Of a stretch of 64,000 bases of DNA, positions 33,942-46,759 are shown piece by piece. The DNA comes from Lactifluus volemus (taxonomy: Eukaryota; Basidiomycota; Agaricomycetes; Russulales; Russulaceae), in the NCBI GenBank assembly GCA_022376515.1, contig WTXI01000138.1, positions 34,639 to 98,638 on the forward strand. The letters are read 5' to 3'. How positions within the stretch are numbered: the stretch's first letter is position 1; each line of letters opens with the position of its first letter. The notes under the pieces are model-generated. The model had not been told where the DNA came from and searched no databases. It saw only the letters and a list, made by a program, of their open reading frames with translations. The translations under genes were made by a program, and so were the position numbers.

Positions 33942-36611
33942 ATGTTCTTCGGACTCAGCGTCTTCGTGACGGTCGTCATTGCCGCAGCTGTTCCCCCAGA
34001 TCCTTGTTCTGCCATAGCTGGGGCTCTATTTGCAACGCATGCTGACACGCTAGCTTGCTTGAGGTCCTTTCCATTTAACGAGACCCTACGCCAGAACGTT
34101 TTGGACATCGTAGACAGAGTTTTCGACTTCTACACCTTCGAATATTATTACCCAGATCCAGATGGTCCTTTCCAAGATAAGGAAGATATACGTAATGAGC
34201 TTACTAGGATAAGGTCCGAGTCGTATGCTGTGCGTTTATGCAGCTGATCTTGACCTCCCATACAACTAACATGTCTCTCAGACGGACTATGACTTCAACT
34301 TTGATTTGTATAATGTTATCAATCAGCTGAACGATGGCCATACGCGTAAGTGGGATCAACCTGAGCTACCAACATCATTGACTAATATCAAACCTGTCGT
34401 AACTTAGTATGGTACCCAAACTGTTACACAGCTTGGGAAGCCCTTCTTCCAACCCCTGTAGCTTCTCTATCTGTTGACGACAGAGAAAACCTGTACATTG
34501 CACCCGATCTCCTAGAGTTTGTGTCCTTGATTCCTCCTGGCTTCACCAGCTACTATGATTCAATTGGCCTCGATCTCCAGCGACTCGCTGGCGCGAAAGT
34601 CCTCCAGATTGAAGGCATGGAACCATATGCCTATGTGGACTGTGTTGCGGACACGGTAACCGGCAATTATAACGACCACGGCGTCCGGGTGAACAGCGTG
34701 TTTACCAGCTATAGACTCGAGGGTGCTTCGTATTCACAAAGGTTCGGAGATCTAGCTGGGAGAATCTTCAATCAAGACGAAAGCCTGACGTTCTCACTGC
34801 TGCCCGTTGGAAAAACTCAGGCTGAGACCGTCACAGTTCCTTTCCTAGACGTGTTCCTGGGGAACAATTTTTCAGACATGAACTCGTAGTGCGTCTTCCT
34901 GAACTACCCCTCGCCGCATCATTTCATCTTTTCCATCACAGTTGGGCAAACAATTGTGCTGCAAGTTCTGACACGAATGGTGTGGATCAGCGATCGACAG
35001 GAGATATCCTGCATTATCGTGCCAAACCTCGACCCAAGGGCGTCATTCGTTTGCCACCATATGCAATCGGGCTACCTACCCAATTTCAACCGTCGTTACC
35101 ACAAGTGAATAGTAATGCTAGTAATATGGTTTCGTATCGCCTTCCTGATGGCATCACAGGCGTGGTGGGCCATCCTACATGTCGTATTTTTAAGCAACTG
35201 ACAGCCAGAAGTTGTTTGTAGGGTCTTTTGAGGACGCTGATGATAAACAATTCCTCATCGATGTGGCTACGACAATCACTTCCCTCAAGGCCTCTGGAGT
35301 TACGCGACTTCTTATAGATCTTACCAATAATCCTGGCGGGGTCGTCTGCCAAGGTCTGCTCTTGCACCAGTATCTATCTGGTCGTAACTTTGGATACCCG
35401 TGAGGATGCAATTTCGCCACTTCGACCTACTTACGCATACAAAAACACCGCAGTGGTTTCCAAAGCACGGTTCGAAGTAATCCGCTTGCGCAGAAGATCG
35501 TTCGACAAGTTATTGCTCACCAAATCAGTGACAATGTCTCTTTTTATGTCCCCGAGCAGTGTACGAGTTCTACTTCACATCTCTCGGGGTTCTAAACATT
35601 CCTCAGGGGCATTCCTAAATGATACATTGTTTCCTGACAATTTTAACTTTATCGACCCACCGGTTCAATCTATATCAACGGGCTCCAGAGTACTACATCA
35701 CAACGATTTCACGTGAGCGACCAACTCAACGTTTCGTAGATTTTGTCGTAGATTTTGTTGACGGGCTTGTCCTGACATAGGATACCTGTACTTCCCCGAT
35801 TCCTATTCCCCCCTCGCCTCCGTTTAATTTGACACAAGTCGCCATTGGTATTCATTTGGGCGTATCCGTGCTTCCAGGTCCATTGACGCGCGGGATTAGT
35901 GACCAATGGGAACTGCGCATCGACTTGTGCATTATTTAGCACCCTAATGAGGGAGCGCCACAATATCCCGATTGCAGTTTTTGGAGGACGTCCTGGACAG
36001 AGCATTGAGTTCAAAGGTGACATAATGCCACGTTCTCAAGCTTCGTTTCGCTAAAATGCGGCTATAGGCATGGCTGGGAACCAAGTCCTCGAGTGGACAG
36101 ATCTTGATTCCGAGATCAAGACCGCGGGGCTTAAGAACGTGCGTCCGCTGTCTAATGTCACTCGTATATTTTGTTCAAAGAAAGCTTTGGAATCGAATAG
36201 GATCCTTTGGCTCCTCCCGATTTGTGAGTTCATTTGAGTCTCGATTACACATATCTTATCAGATTGCGGCAGATTAGTTTCTGCCAACATGCGGTTAGGT
36301 TCCATTGAATCTCTCAGACACCCGACTGTTGATCACCATCTCTCTCTATAGTCATAATTGGCGGACTGCATACAGTTATCGCAACGAAAGTATTCCTATT
36401 GGTGAGAGAACAAGATGCTTGATGCTATCTCAGTAAAGTCACCTTTCCCCGCATATTTCAGCATACTATTCGGAGCCTCCGACGTGTGAGTCAATTTGAA
36501 CCCGTGTGATAAGGCCGGACAATTTAGAGCTGAAAATGTTCCCGTACAGTCCGCTTCCCATACACCGCTGACACGTACAACGACCCTCAAAATCTCTGGA
36601 TTTTTGCGTAA
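33942..36611 (+). CDS. Secreted S41-family (CPAF-like) serine protease
   Basis: Starts MFFGLSVFVTVVIAAAVPPD, a clear signal peptide. About a dozen exons follow. Motifs in order are VINQLNDGHT (His of the CPAF-like triad, about 34330), LWYPNCYTAWEALLPT, a PDZ-like middle with VLQIEGMEPYAYVDCVAD, then FVGSFEDADDKQF, LLIDLTNNPGGVVCQG (about 35320) and FPDNFNFIDPPVQ. NGNCASTCALFSTLMRERHN (about 35913) supplies the predicted catalytic Ser, followed by FGGRPGQSIEFKGMAGNQV. It ends RFPYTADTYNDPQNLWIFA. Splice junctions such as 35400-35454 (GYP|GFQSTVRSNP) are clean. Around 35710-35900 the exon order is unclear and one base may be missing near 35893. The family are extracellular endopeptidases of fungi; the substrate is unknown. 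Confidence 0.8.
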
Positions 36612-37112
36612 GTGGAATGTCAGCAGCTTCTCAAACTCTGTGTTAAAATTTAGCGCAGCGCCAGGAAGATTTTCGGCTAGGCGAGTTGTGTACCTTGAAT
36701 TAGATGGCGTAGAATATTTTGTTTTATCAAAGATGATTAGACTAGGGCGGGTGATAAATCCCATACATACATCATAACTTTCGACATAAATTCTCAAGGC
36801 ACAAGGTTACGAGATTTCATCACAATTGCAAGCGCGTGGGACTTTACCGATGGACATTTGACCGATAATCATATTTGGAACCGAAATTGCGCCAGTGTGC
36901 GCCGACTGCCGGCTACAGTTGGATGAGAGCGTGCTGGCACTAGAACGGTCGATCCGTACCTCGGGGCCCTTCCGTTGGTTGAGGTGATGACGGAAGTCTC
37001 GGAGCGGCGCTTGAGCAATGTGATAAAAAGCCGGGGAGTACCGCAATTTAACCTCCCACTTCCGGCCGAAACTGCTCACTCTACCTAACGAAAATTTCTC
37101 GCTCTGAAAACA
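36612..37112 (+). promoter_or_regulatory. Intergenic region with FBA1 promoter
   Basis: A TATA-like GATAAAAAGCC at 37020-37030 lies about 85 bp upstream of the aldolase start codon, followed by a C/T-rich stretch (CCTCCCACTTCC) as is usual for strongly expressed glycolytic genes. Nothing else is recognised between 36612 and 36990. Confidence 0.45.
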
Positions 37113-38798
37113 ATGGGTATCCTTGACATCGTCCCTGTACGACTCCTCCGATAAGATTTTCATCGAGTTTCCAACTCATCTGATTCGTAGTCCGGCGTCA
37201 TTACTGGCGATAATGTCCGCAAACTCTTCGAGTACGCAAAAGAACATAAGGTCAGAACGAATCGGAATCATTACCCTTGATGTGATGCTGAGCACTTTTT
37301 GATGGCGACCTGTCAGTTCGCTATTCCCGTACGTAACTTTTGCCGCACAGTCCGTCTCAATCTTTCCCACACGTCATTTTGCAGGCCATTGTAAGCAAGG
37401 AACTAATCTTATCATATCATCTCGAAGCTCAACTAATTACTACAGAACGTAACATCGTCCTCTACCGCCAATGCTGCACTCGAAGCAGCCCGGTCAGTGC
37501 CCCTTTGGAGAGTCTTTCCACTCATATCTGATCAAGGGGTAGTGACATCAAGTCGCCGATCATCCTTCAAGTCTCACAGGGTGGCAGCGCCTATTTCGCA
37601 GGGAAAGGCCTGGCCAACGATAAGCAACAGGCCTCCATTACCGGTGCTATCGCTGCTGCGCACCACATTCGAACTGTTTCAAAGGCATATGGCATGTGTG
37701 TGTCCCCGAGTCTGCCCAAGTCGTTGGCTCTTCTAACTTGTGATTCTGCCAATAGTCCGGTAGTCTTGCATTCTGATCATTGTGCAGAGAAGCTCCTCCC
37801 TTGGTTCGATGGCATGCTCGAAGCCGACGAAGCGTATTACAAGGTACACCAAGAACCCCTATTCTCTTCCCACATGCTCGATCTGTCCGAAGAGCCGAAG
37901 GAGAGGAACATCGCAACATGTGTCAAGTATTTCAAACGTATGGCGCCTCTGGGTATCTGGCTTGAGATGGAAATCGGCATCACGGGTGGCGAGGAAGATG
38001 GCGTTGACAACACAGGTGTCGATAACAGCAGCCTATACACCCAACCTGAGGAAGTCTACGATGTTCACACTGCGCTATCGGCGATCAGCCCAAACTTCAG
38101 CATAGCGGCCGCGTTCGGCAATGTGCATGGGGTTTACAAGCCTGGAAATGTCAAACTACACCCCGAACTCCTTGCCAAACATCAGGCATTTGCTAGGGGT
38201 AAGACTGGCGGCAAGGTCGAGCAACCTCTGTGAGTGTGGAGGCCACATCCTTTGTCACTATTTGAATTCACCATACCGATACGTTCCAGGTTCCTTGTTT
38301 TCCATGGTGGCTCAGGCTCTACCAAGGAAGAGATTCAGACTGCCGTGAACAATGGTGTCGTCAAGATGAATGTGGATACTGGTTCGCATCACCCTGTTGA
38401 TACGCCTGAGTCGTTTTAACGGTCACATAGACACCCAATTCGCATACCTCATTGGTATTCGGGTACATAGCTTATCCTTTGGGTAACCTTCGATAGAGGC
38501 TAATGAACTGTGCACAGGACTTTGTGTTGAAGAGGAAGGACTACCTTCTTTCACAGGTTGGCAACCCAGAAGGCTCTGACAAGCCTAACAAGAAGGTAAT
38601 ATTTGCGTCATGAAGAAAAATAAGCGCGACTGATCACCGTTTAGTTCTACGACCCCCGTGTCTGGGTTCGTGAGGGTGAAAAGACGCTCTCGGAACGGGT
38701 CAAAGTCGCGTGCCAGGATCTTGGCAACGTCAGTAAGTGGAACTCATTCCCACTCCTTTCTGACTTTAGTTGACGATCGTATGACAGACCGACTCTGA
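37113..38798 (+). CDS. FBA1: Class II fructose-bisphosphate aldolase
   Basis: Twelve exons: 37113-37136, 37191-37250, 37317-37328, 37385-37390, 37446-37492, 37543-37695, 37756-38229, 38290-38381, 38431-38462, 38518-38595, 38645-38732 and 38788-38798. They sum to 1077 nt (358 aa), the usual family length, with no frame correction. Motifs include FAIPAINVTSSSTANAALEA, SQGGSAYFAGKGL, VVLHSDHCAEKLLPW (zinc-binding His and catalytic Asp), LEMEIGITGGEEDGVDN, AAFGNVHGVYKPGNVKL and LVFHGGSGS (zinc His and phosphate-binding Gly/Ser). Exon 4 is only 6 nt and encodes Ala-Ile. The enzyme cleaves fructose 1,6-bisphosphate to dihydroxyacetone phosphate and glyceraldehyde 3-phosphate in cytosolic glycolysis and runs in reverse in gluconeogenesis. 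Confidence 0.96.
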
Positions 38799-39101
38799 CC
38801 GCATTGCTATTTGTTCCTTGATTCCGTGGCACTTACAAAAATTATAACTCAGTACAAGAACGGGGGGGAAGGGAGAGTATATTCTCCTGTAGATTGTGAA
38901 TTATTGTAGTCTGTAAGGTTGATAAAACCATCAAGTGACAAACGTAGGCGCAAGTGTGCCAATTTCCTAAGAATTTTATGGGCCCATAATATGGATGGTG
39001 TACGGTAGATTGAGGGTGTTGGACAAGTCATCAAAACATAACTCAAAGTGAAACACAGTGGCTGTCTACCGGCCGTAACAACGACAAAATAGAAAACTCA
39101 G

Positions 39102-39183
39102 TGATGAGAGTGGGATTCGAACCCACGCCCCCGAAGAGACCAGATCCTTAGTCTGGCGCCTTAGACCGCTCGGCCATCTCACC
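39102..39183 (-). tRNA. tRNA-Leu, anticodon AAG
   Basis: The minus strand reads GGTGAGATGGCCGAGCGGTC, continues with a D-arm, an anticodon stem-loop with CTAAGGA (anticodon AAG), a variable arm TCTCTTCGGGGGC and a T-loop GGTTCGAATCC, and ends TCTCATCA. The 7-bp acceptor stem pairs (GGTGAGA with TCTCATC, one G-U). The long variable arm fits a class II leucine tRNA. There is no intron. Confidence 0.95.
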
Positions 39184-39434
39184 TTCTAATCAGATGATAG
39201 TACTTATCTTCTCGTCAGACAAAGCAGAGTTTGACGGCCCATGCCGCTTGCTGACATGTCGGAGTTTGGATACCACCACGGAGGCCCTCGGCCATGGGTT
39301 ACATTGCAATACGTGCAGTCAGCTAGATGTTCCAGCTTCCCAATGTATGACTTGACTGAACTACTGCTCTTCTGCGACACCCTTACCATCTATTGTGAAG
39401 TCACTTGCAAATTTTGTTCGACACTCTTGCCCCC

Positions 39435-39832
39435 ATGTCTGTTCCGCTTTCCCAGGACAACGGATCTTCGATGGTCAATTTAGCGAAGCCTGCAAATGAA
39501 ATTGAGAAAGAGAAGGAATTGCCAGACGGGCAGCGTCCAAACTTCATCAAGGGGATTTGGCACTGTTCGAACTGCGGTTGCCCAGAGGGTATTGCCATCG
39601 GGCGTCGTAAGGGCCCGCTCGGCGACAAAACTCAGTGCGGGAAATGTGGTGCGGAATCTAGAACAACTATATTCAAATGCGAATGTTCTTATGTCCTGCA
39701 GGTAAATTCTGGCATCGCCATCGTCGGTCAAGGCCAGTCGTGTACAATACAGATCCCGAATACCATCTTGGCTTGCCGACAGAGCCTAATACTGCCACTG
39801 CCGACCAAGATGAGGCATGTGACAATTGGTAG
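39435..39832 (+). CDS. Stand-alone SNF5-type GATA-finger mini-gene
   Basis: Exons 39435-39648 and 39702-39832 give 345 nt (114 aa) in a clean frame. The product is about 80% identical by eye to the finger region of SNF5: a KEKELPDGQRPNFIKGIWHC lead-in, finger CSNCGCPEGIAIGRRKGPLG ... CGKC with all four Cys kept, then across the intron GKFWHRHRRSRPVVYNTDPE. It stops soon after in DEACDNW. It lacks the SNF5 repeats and the C-terminal block. It could be an expressed truncated paralogue or a fragment that has by chance kept its frame; unlike SNF5 at 20791 it does not need an extra base. Confidence 0.6.
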
Positions 39833-40095
39833 CCCATTAATTCTGCATTCATCGTGTCTATCACACAGGACTTGTCACCAGAGTGGGTCGTTGTCACACA
39901 CGCCTCACTGACTGCCCAACTGTCTCATTTGACTCTGTGACGACTGCTGGTCTGAGTGACGAAGAATGTGGGGGGTGAATGTCTAGACTGTCCTGGGAGG
40001 GGTTCGTAATCTTATATGATCACAGTACATGACGCTGACATCTGGTGACTGCATAGATACACCTCGAGGAACAGGCATCATCGTTTCAGGTACGA
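39833..40095 (+). pseudogene. Decayed 3' remainder of the SNF5 copy
   Basis: Downstream of the mini-gene stop, the sequence still matches the SNF5 3' region. For example TGTCTAGACTGTCCTGGGAG at 39980-39999 is the exon encoding CLDCPGK followed by GGTTCGTAATCTTATATGAT, equivalent to SNF5 near 19960-19990. Stops and deletions prevent translation. Confidence 0.7.
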
Positions 40096-40896
40096 ATCCC
40101 TCACTTACGTTGTACGTAAGTTTGTCGGTATGCTGTTACGAATGTTGCAATGCGGTATTTCTTTTTCTGTAAAATTGTCCATTTTTTAAGGTATCGCTTC
40201 GGTGTGGGAAGGGAGACATTTTCCCAATCAAAAAGAAAGTTGAGCAGGACTAGTGCCGACACTATTGCTGGAGGTTCTGTGTTGACGTAAACCAAAGCCC
40301 GCGCGCTAATACCAGCCTTAGTGGCCCCAGACACTTGTCGCTTTTTGGAAGTCTCAAGCCCTCCCAGGGCCTCTCAGCTGGCATGTAACTTCGGAATAAG
40401 AACAAAGGGCAGCGATAAAACAGGAACGAAACGTTAACGCTATTCAGTCGTATGATAGAGTTGTAAGCTTGGACGTAGCTGGGAGGAGGGTTGATTTTCT
40501 TGCGATCAAATGCGCGGCCTCCCTCTAATATCTGTTGAAGAAATGGAAGGCTGGTTGTCTCTGCCAAGCTTTTTCTCAGCCTTCTGATATTCAATATTTA
40601 TGATGCGGTCTTTTGCTGGGTACCAGATGCGCAGCTCGTCGACACCAACCAGTCGAGAGGTGTCACCAGAAGGAATGCCTGAAGATACGTAATGCTAGCG
40701 GGACTGCTCAATAGCTTTATGTCATGAGCCCAATCTGTGCGACGGTATTGAGAGGAAGCCTGCATTTCAGCAGCAATTCGCACATCATTAACCCCACATA
40801 ATTTGTGAAGTGTTAGCGTTCGTTTTCCCTTCATCTCTACTCAGAGACTCAGGAAAATGCTATATTACAAACAGATGTGACGCTAGAAGTAATTCC
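40096..40896. other. Intergenic region, no gene recognised
   Basis: No protein-like frame. It includes the 3' flank of RBX1 on the minus strand. Confidence 0.4.
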
Positions 40897-41512
<616 letters not shown>

Positions 41513-42945
41513 GATGTACAGCAGTGGAGGATCAGTCAGTCGCCGCCAGTTCCCCATCGTTTACAGAACAGTCACGTGACACAAACCTTATAAAATCAAC
41601 AAATGTTATAGAGGTGCCAGTGTATCATCAAACCAAAAGACGTAATGAGTATCATTTAGCACAGCACTACTCAGTTTCTGACGCGGCGCTCGTGAAGCGG
41701 CGGGGAGCCGAGGACACCGCTTGCGATTGGCCAAATTTGTCGCGCAGTCCGCGGTCCTTCCGATTTGTGTCCTAGTTTTTAGACCAGTGCTCGGAAAAAG
41801 TCACCACTGGCGTTGGGCTTATCAGTTGTGGCTGTTCGTGAGATGGAGAAAGGATACAGATACACGAATGTATGCAGGACGGGGGTGATTGTCTGATGAA
41901 TTTGTCCCTTGTGAGCCACGTTGACGTGAGAAGAGGACCTGGTGCACAGGTTTTCATATCTCTTATCCATGAGTGAAGCTCATGATGCGCAAACTATTAG
42001 AATAAATCGAAACTCAGTGACGAGAGAATGCTGAGGAAATTTTTGGGACCGAAACGCTTATATTGTTAACTACAAAAGTCTCAAGTACTCAATATTCAAG
42101 CATCCCAAGGGCCGAGGGCCCATGACTGGGAAGGTGTGATCGGACGAATTGATGTTATCGTTATCAACCAGATTATTAATAAAATATTTATCAGTTGTTC
42201 ACTGAACTGGCAAAATCGGATCCAATCTCGGGTCGTTAGTTGGTTACTATAAACGTGGATCTTAAGCCCATTGCCTATGTACGCTGCGTCGTCACCGTCC
42301 CGGTATGTTCTTGTTATCAATTCCCACTGACGCCGCATGTCATTTCAACAACTGCCACTGGCACCCATGCATCCAGTTGTTCTAGTTGGGTTGCGCTCCT
42401 TCGTGTGGGTCTCACCATGACTCAAACCAGCAAATGTTGAACGTTGAGTTGCCGATATGTTCTGCACGCGCTAGTCCTTTGGGATCAGGAGAACCTCATA
42501 CCTTCTGCTCGTTCTATGTGCGTACGCAGACCCGAGTCGTCTTTAGATATCATTCGTGAGCTCAAGCTTATCGTACAGCTTCGCGTAATACTGGGTGGCT
42601 TGTTGCCGATTTTGTCTTCGCACCGCATAATGAAATACTGTTCAGTGATCGCTTGACACAGCAAATGATCCTGGTCTTATCATTGGCGAACCTTTGGCCG
42701 CTTTGTCTCATGCGCAACCAACTTAACTTATCACCTGTTAGCCTGAGTGCTCCTAATATAAAACCACAAGGCTGTACTTGTCCCTCCCGGTACCGAGTGG
42801 TGCATAGCACTTGGAAGCGCTCGTTTTCCTCGACATAAAAGGCCAATGCAACCTCCCCTTCCCTGCCTGGCTTCCAATTTCATCATCTCTACAAACACAT
42901 GTCTCCCGACTCTCCCGTACTTTCAATAACTACACCAATTGAAAG
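41513..42945. other. Intergenic region, RBX1 and NLR2 upstream sequences
   Basis: No convincing gene. The last 110 bp (about 42840-42945) are also found upstream of the inverted NLR2 copy at 51177-51270, so they were duplicated together with the receptor gene and probably contain its leader. Confidence 0.45.
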
Positions 42946-45641
42946 ATGACGCAACAAGAACTTCAAAGTCGGTTCTCTCCACCCAACCCATCAATAAATC
43001 ACAAGATTGCGAGTCCCACGCACCACAAGAGCACAGCCGTGTGGTTCTTCGAGGACCGTGTCTTCAACAAATGGAAGTCGACTCCTTCCCCGGGCCTCCT
43101 ATGGATTCATGGCAAACGTATGTTGTAATTGCACCCCGCCGTGACCGCACCTCATCTCATCGTCACTTTCTTTGTAGCGGGCTCAGGGAAAAGTATTCTC
43201 TGGTGGGTGGTTATCGACCATCGCTACCCACATTGACTCAATCATTGAGCAGTTCTTCAATAGTCAAGCACGTCATGGCCCTTCGCAATGCAAGACTAGC
43301 CTATATCGCCCAGTTTTCCTTCGACTTCCGGGACGAAAGCAGGCAAAGCTGCAACAGCTTACTTCGTTCCCTTCTATTCCAGCTTTCCACTCAGTCTGAT
43401 GACTTTTCCGACAAACTCTCCCATCTTCACTCGTTATATGAGGATAGTAAACAACAGCCCAGCAACCATAAATTAACAAGATGCTTGAAAGCCATGCTCT
43501 CACACTCTGCTCACTCTGTTTACCTGATCATAGATGGGGTCGATGAGTGTCCGGACACACCTGCACGGCAGCAAGTCCTTAACTTTATCGAGGAGCTTGT
43601 TGGCTATCGCCTGTCGAATTTGCACATTTGTGCGACCAGTCGGCCAGAGGTCGATGCCCTCAAGGATCTAACAACGCTGTCTGTCTCCCTTCACAAGCAA
43701 CGTGGACACAAGCAAGACATTATCGACTACATCTACTCTGCGGTTTACTCGGACCCCAAGATGGGGATTTGGTCGGAGAAGGATAAGAGGTTGGTTGCTG
43801 ATACGCTCAGCAAGAAAGCTGACGGAGTGTAAGTTCGTCGCTTTCCATGATTGATATACTTATTTATCCCGTCTAACAGGTTCAGATTGGCTTATTGTCA
43901 ACTACAATTGCTGCAGCACACTCTTGCACAATATTTGCCACGCGCTCTTCTTGAATTGCCCGAAACTCTGGACCAGGCGTATGAACAGATTTTGAAGTCC
44001 ATCGACAGTGCGAATCGAGACCATGCATATCGCCTCTTGCAATGTCTCACGGTTGCGATTCGACCACTCCGTGTTGAGGAGCTCACGCAGGTGCTCGCAG
44101 TCAACTCTGGCGCGGCTGGCCGGGCAGGGATCACAAGGGTCAAATCGGGTTGGCGGACAGCGGACCAACGACAAGTCATGTCGGTGCTCTCCGAGTGTTC
44201 GAGCTTAATTTGGATTGATTCGCAAGTGGTTCAACTCTCGCACTTTTCGGTTAAAGAGTTCCTGACCTCGGAACGCCTCGCGAATTCAAGAAGAGGTGTT
44301 CACGCTATCACGTTTCTCTCCGGTCGGCACACACAACCGTCGCCCAGGCCTGCCTAAGCGTCCTGCTCAGTTTGGATGATTGGTCTAACCTTGGCGACTT
44401 TCCCCTTGCTCAATATGCCGCCAATCATTGGGATGACCATGTCCGGTTCAAGGGGGTGTCATCCGACTCGAGGATTTGGGATATGATCCATGTTTCCTCA
44501 TGGGAACAAATCACACTGGAGAGCATGGCACCGGCTTCGTGACGATGACAAATTCCTGCCCCCTTCTGCAGATGATTGTCCAGTCTCGCTTTCTATGCCG
44601 CATTCTACGGTCTATATGAGTTGTGGAACGTCTCATTTTGAAGCACCCGCAGTATATCAATCCCAGGGTTCACTCGCGAGCTACTCCGCTACACGCAGCA
44701 TTGATGGGGAACCGATTCGATGTTGCGCAGCTACTCTACAATCACGGCGCGAAGGCCACCATACTGGACAGCACCAAAAGCACACTACTACACGTCGCAT
44801 TCCAGGCTTCTGACCGAGTTGTTCCTTCTGTCAAGGTCTTGGAGTGGCTACTCGGTCATGGGGCGGGTGTGCACGTGCGGACCCGGGACGAGAACGAGAG
44901 GACGCCACTGCATCTTGCAGCGGAGAATGGACGCGTCGAGGCTGTTTGGATGCTCATCGAGCACAAAGCTGAGATAGAGGCCCAGGATAAACATGGCAGG
45001 ACTCCCTTACACGTAGCAGTTGGAAGGCAATCTCTCCAGCTCGTTCAGACATTAATCGAGCACAAAGCTAACGTCAATTCCCGGGATAAGAAGGGCAAGA
45101 CTCCCCTGCATCTAGCGGTGCAGTGGCGACACTTTGACATCGCCCGGATGTTGATCGAGTACAGGGCTAACGTCAATCTACGGGACAAGGATGGCAAGAC
45201 TCCCCTACACGTAGCAGCGATTTGGGAGCACCCAGACATCGCTCGGATGTTAATCGATCACAAGGCTCACGTCAATGAACGGGACGAGGAGGGGATGACC
45301 CCCCTGCATGTAGCCGTGCACTATGGACGACACCATATCGCTCGGACGTTAATCAGGCATCAAGCAAACGTCAATGCCCAGAATAACAACGGGCACACTC
45401 CCCTACATGTCGCACGCCACCGGGGTCAACACGACATCGCTCAGATGCTGCGGGAATACACCACGCACATGAAACTCCCGTCTTCTTCGGGAGGTGTCGG
45501 ATCGCCCGTGGGGTTATATGGTAAGAAAATTGCAGTCAATTCGATAACAAATAAATGTTAATGGAGGACATTGCAGATGAGAACTCGCGACATGGATCGC
45601 CGACTTCTGGTCCCTGGTGGTTGCCGGCCCTGTATCCCTAG
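42946..45641 (+). CDS. NACHT-ankyrin STAND protein without Goodbye domain (NLR2)
   Basis: Exons begin 42946-43117, 43178-43202, 43250-43828 and 43880 onward. The product starts MTQQELQSRFSPPNPSINHK, which aligns with the linker just before the NACHT of NLR1, so the Goodbye domain is absent. The P-loop GKPGSGKSIL is assembled across two introns. Walker B is YLIIDGVDECPD (about 43525), followed by CATSRPEVDAL and LSHFSVKEFLTSERL. From about 44650 eight or nine ankyrin repeats of the type GKTPLHVAxxxxHxDIARML follow. A last intron (45520-45573) leads to a WWLPALYP C-terminus at 45641. Two frame problems occur: at 44324-44336 within CGGCACACACAACC, and at about 44621 (EL[V]ERLI). The first is shared with NLR1. 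Role inferred: nucleotide-dependent receptor of fungal non-self or stress responses. Confidence 0.82.
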
Positions 45642-46045
45642 TGGTCCAGATCTTCACCCAAGCGTCATGAAATAGTTGTTTATTGATAATGTATTGTATG
45701 TATTATTAAAGGTCACCCTAGGCAAGGTGATGACAACGAAGGACTAACAAATGTACAGTAGATGTTTTCTGAAGTGATATCGCAGGAAGTTATGACTCAC
45801 ATGCTAATGTACTCCGGGTTGACCTACAATATGTAATTCTACACAGAATACCATTATGCACTTCCAAATTCTGATACGCGTGGTACGAGAAAAATGGGTG
45901 AGTTCAAGTGGTGCGTAAAACGAAACGAAGTATTATTGATGTGAGGAAAGGGCTAAGTTATAGTTATATGAAAGGTTGGGCATGTGGCATCTGAAACTCA
46001 CGAGAAGCGGGAACGAATCGAGACTGAGACCTGAGGCCTGAGGCC
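45642..46045. other. Intergenic region, nothing recognised
   Basis: A/T-rich sequence with no protein-like frame, downstream of NLR2. Confidence 0.4.
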
Positions 46046-46345
46046 TCAGAGCTTTGGATCGAGTTGTTGCTGCATAAAATTTGGCCACTTCATTGCAAAG
46101 TCGCTTACCGGGCCCTCCACACACATGTTGAGAATATCGTCCGAGGATTCTATATCACCAATGACCCATCTAGCCCAGTCCATCATAACCTCCAGATTCG
46201 GTATTTTAAATCGATTATTGGCCTTGACAGAGATCAGAACGGAACAGAAAGAACCATTGGATAGAAATGGCATACTGTCATGGTCAGGTAGCCAGCATAG
46301 TACAACAAAGTCAGCATCGCATTTTTACTTAAAGTCAAGCTAAAC
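46046..46345 (-). pseudogene. C-terminal fragment of an AAA-ATPase-like (PF09820-type) gene
   Basis: Two exons on the minus strand, about 46345-46276 and 46222-46046, separated by a clean 53-nt intron (GTATGC...CAAG). They encode LSKNAMLTLLYYAGYLTMT, then NNRFKIPNLEVMMDWARWV and EGPVSDFAMKWPNF. This is the region following the ATPase core in the fungal AAA-ATPase-like family, which is linked to PD-(D/E)XK nuclease-like tails and is abundant in Agaricomycetes. No upstream part is present: homology ends about 30 bp before the TIR element at 46376. It is probably a truncated remnant. Confidence 0.6.
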
Positions 46346-46759
46346 CACCCCAGCATGAATACAGGATCACACTTGAAGGTGGGTGAAAATCATCCAATCC
46401 ACACTGAGATGGATGACTCACATTGGCCTCCATCTTCAGTCAAGTGCCCCTCCTCTCCCCCCGGACGACAACCAAACAACACCACGTGATTTCCATTTTT
46501 GGTGGATGGGAACGACTCGACTTAGCCGCAGCTCTTAGTTGACTTCAGCCACACAAATAAAAAATTTCCTTTTCTATTTTTTTACCCCCTAAGTTGTACA
46601 ATCATTAAACTTATCTTGGGCTGGGAGATTCACTTAAATGGCAGCTTAGATCTGTGCTTACCAAAAGTTTTCAAGCACACAATTTAAGCAATAAAATTCA
46701 TATATTTGAGGCTAAACTATAACATGAATCACTATCTAGTACTATGTACAGGAGGATCC

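Noticed and set aside
42568..42846. Minus-strand frame of 92 codons upstream of NLR2, ending near its leader
   Set aside because: Some protein-like composition, but no recognised motif and it overlaps the likely NLR2 promoter; not enough support.
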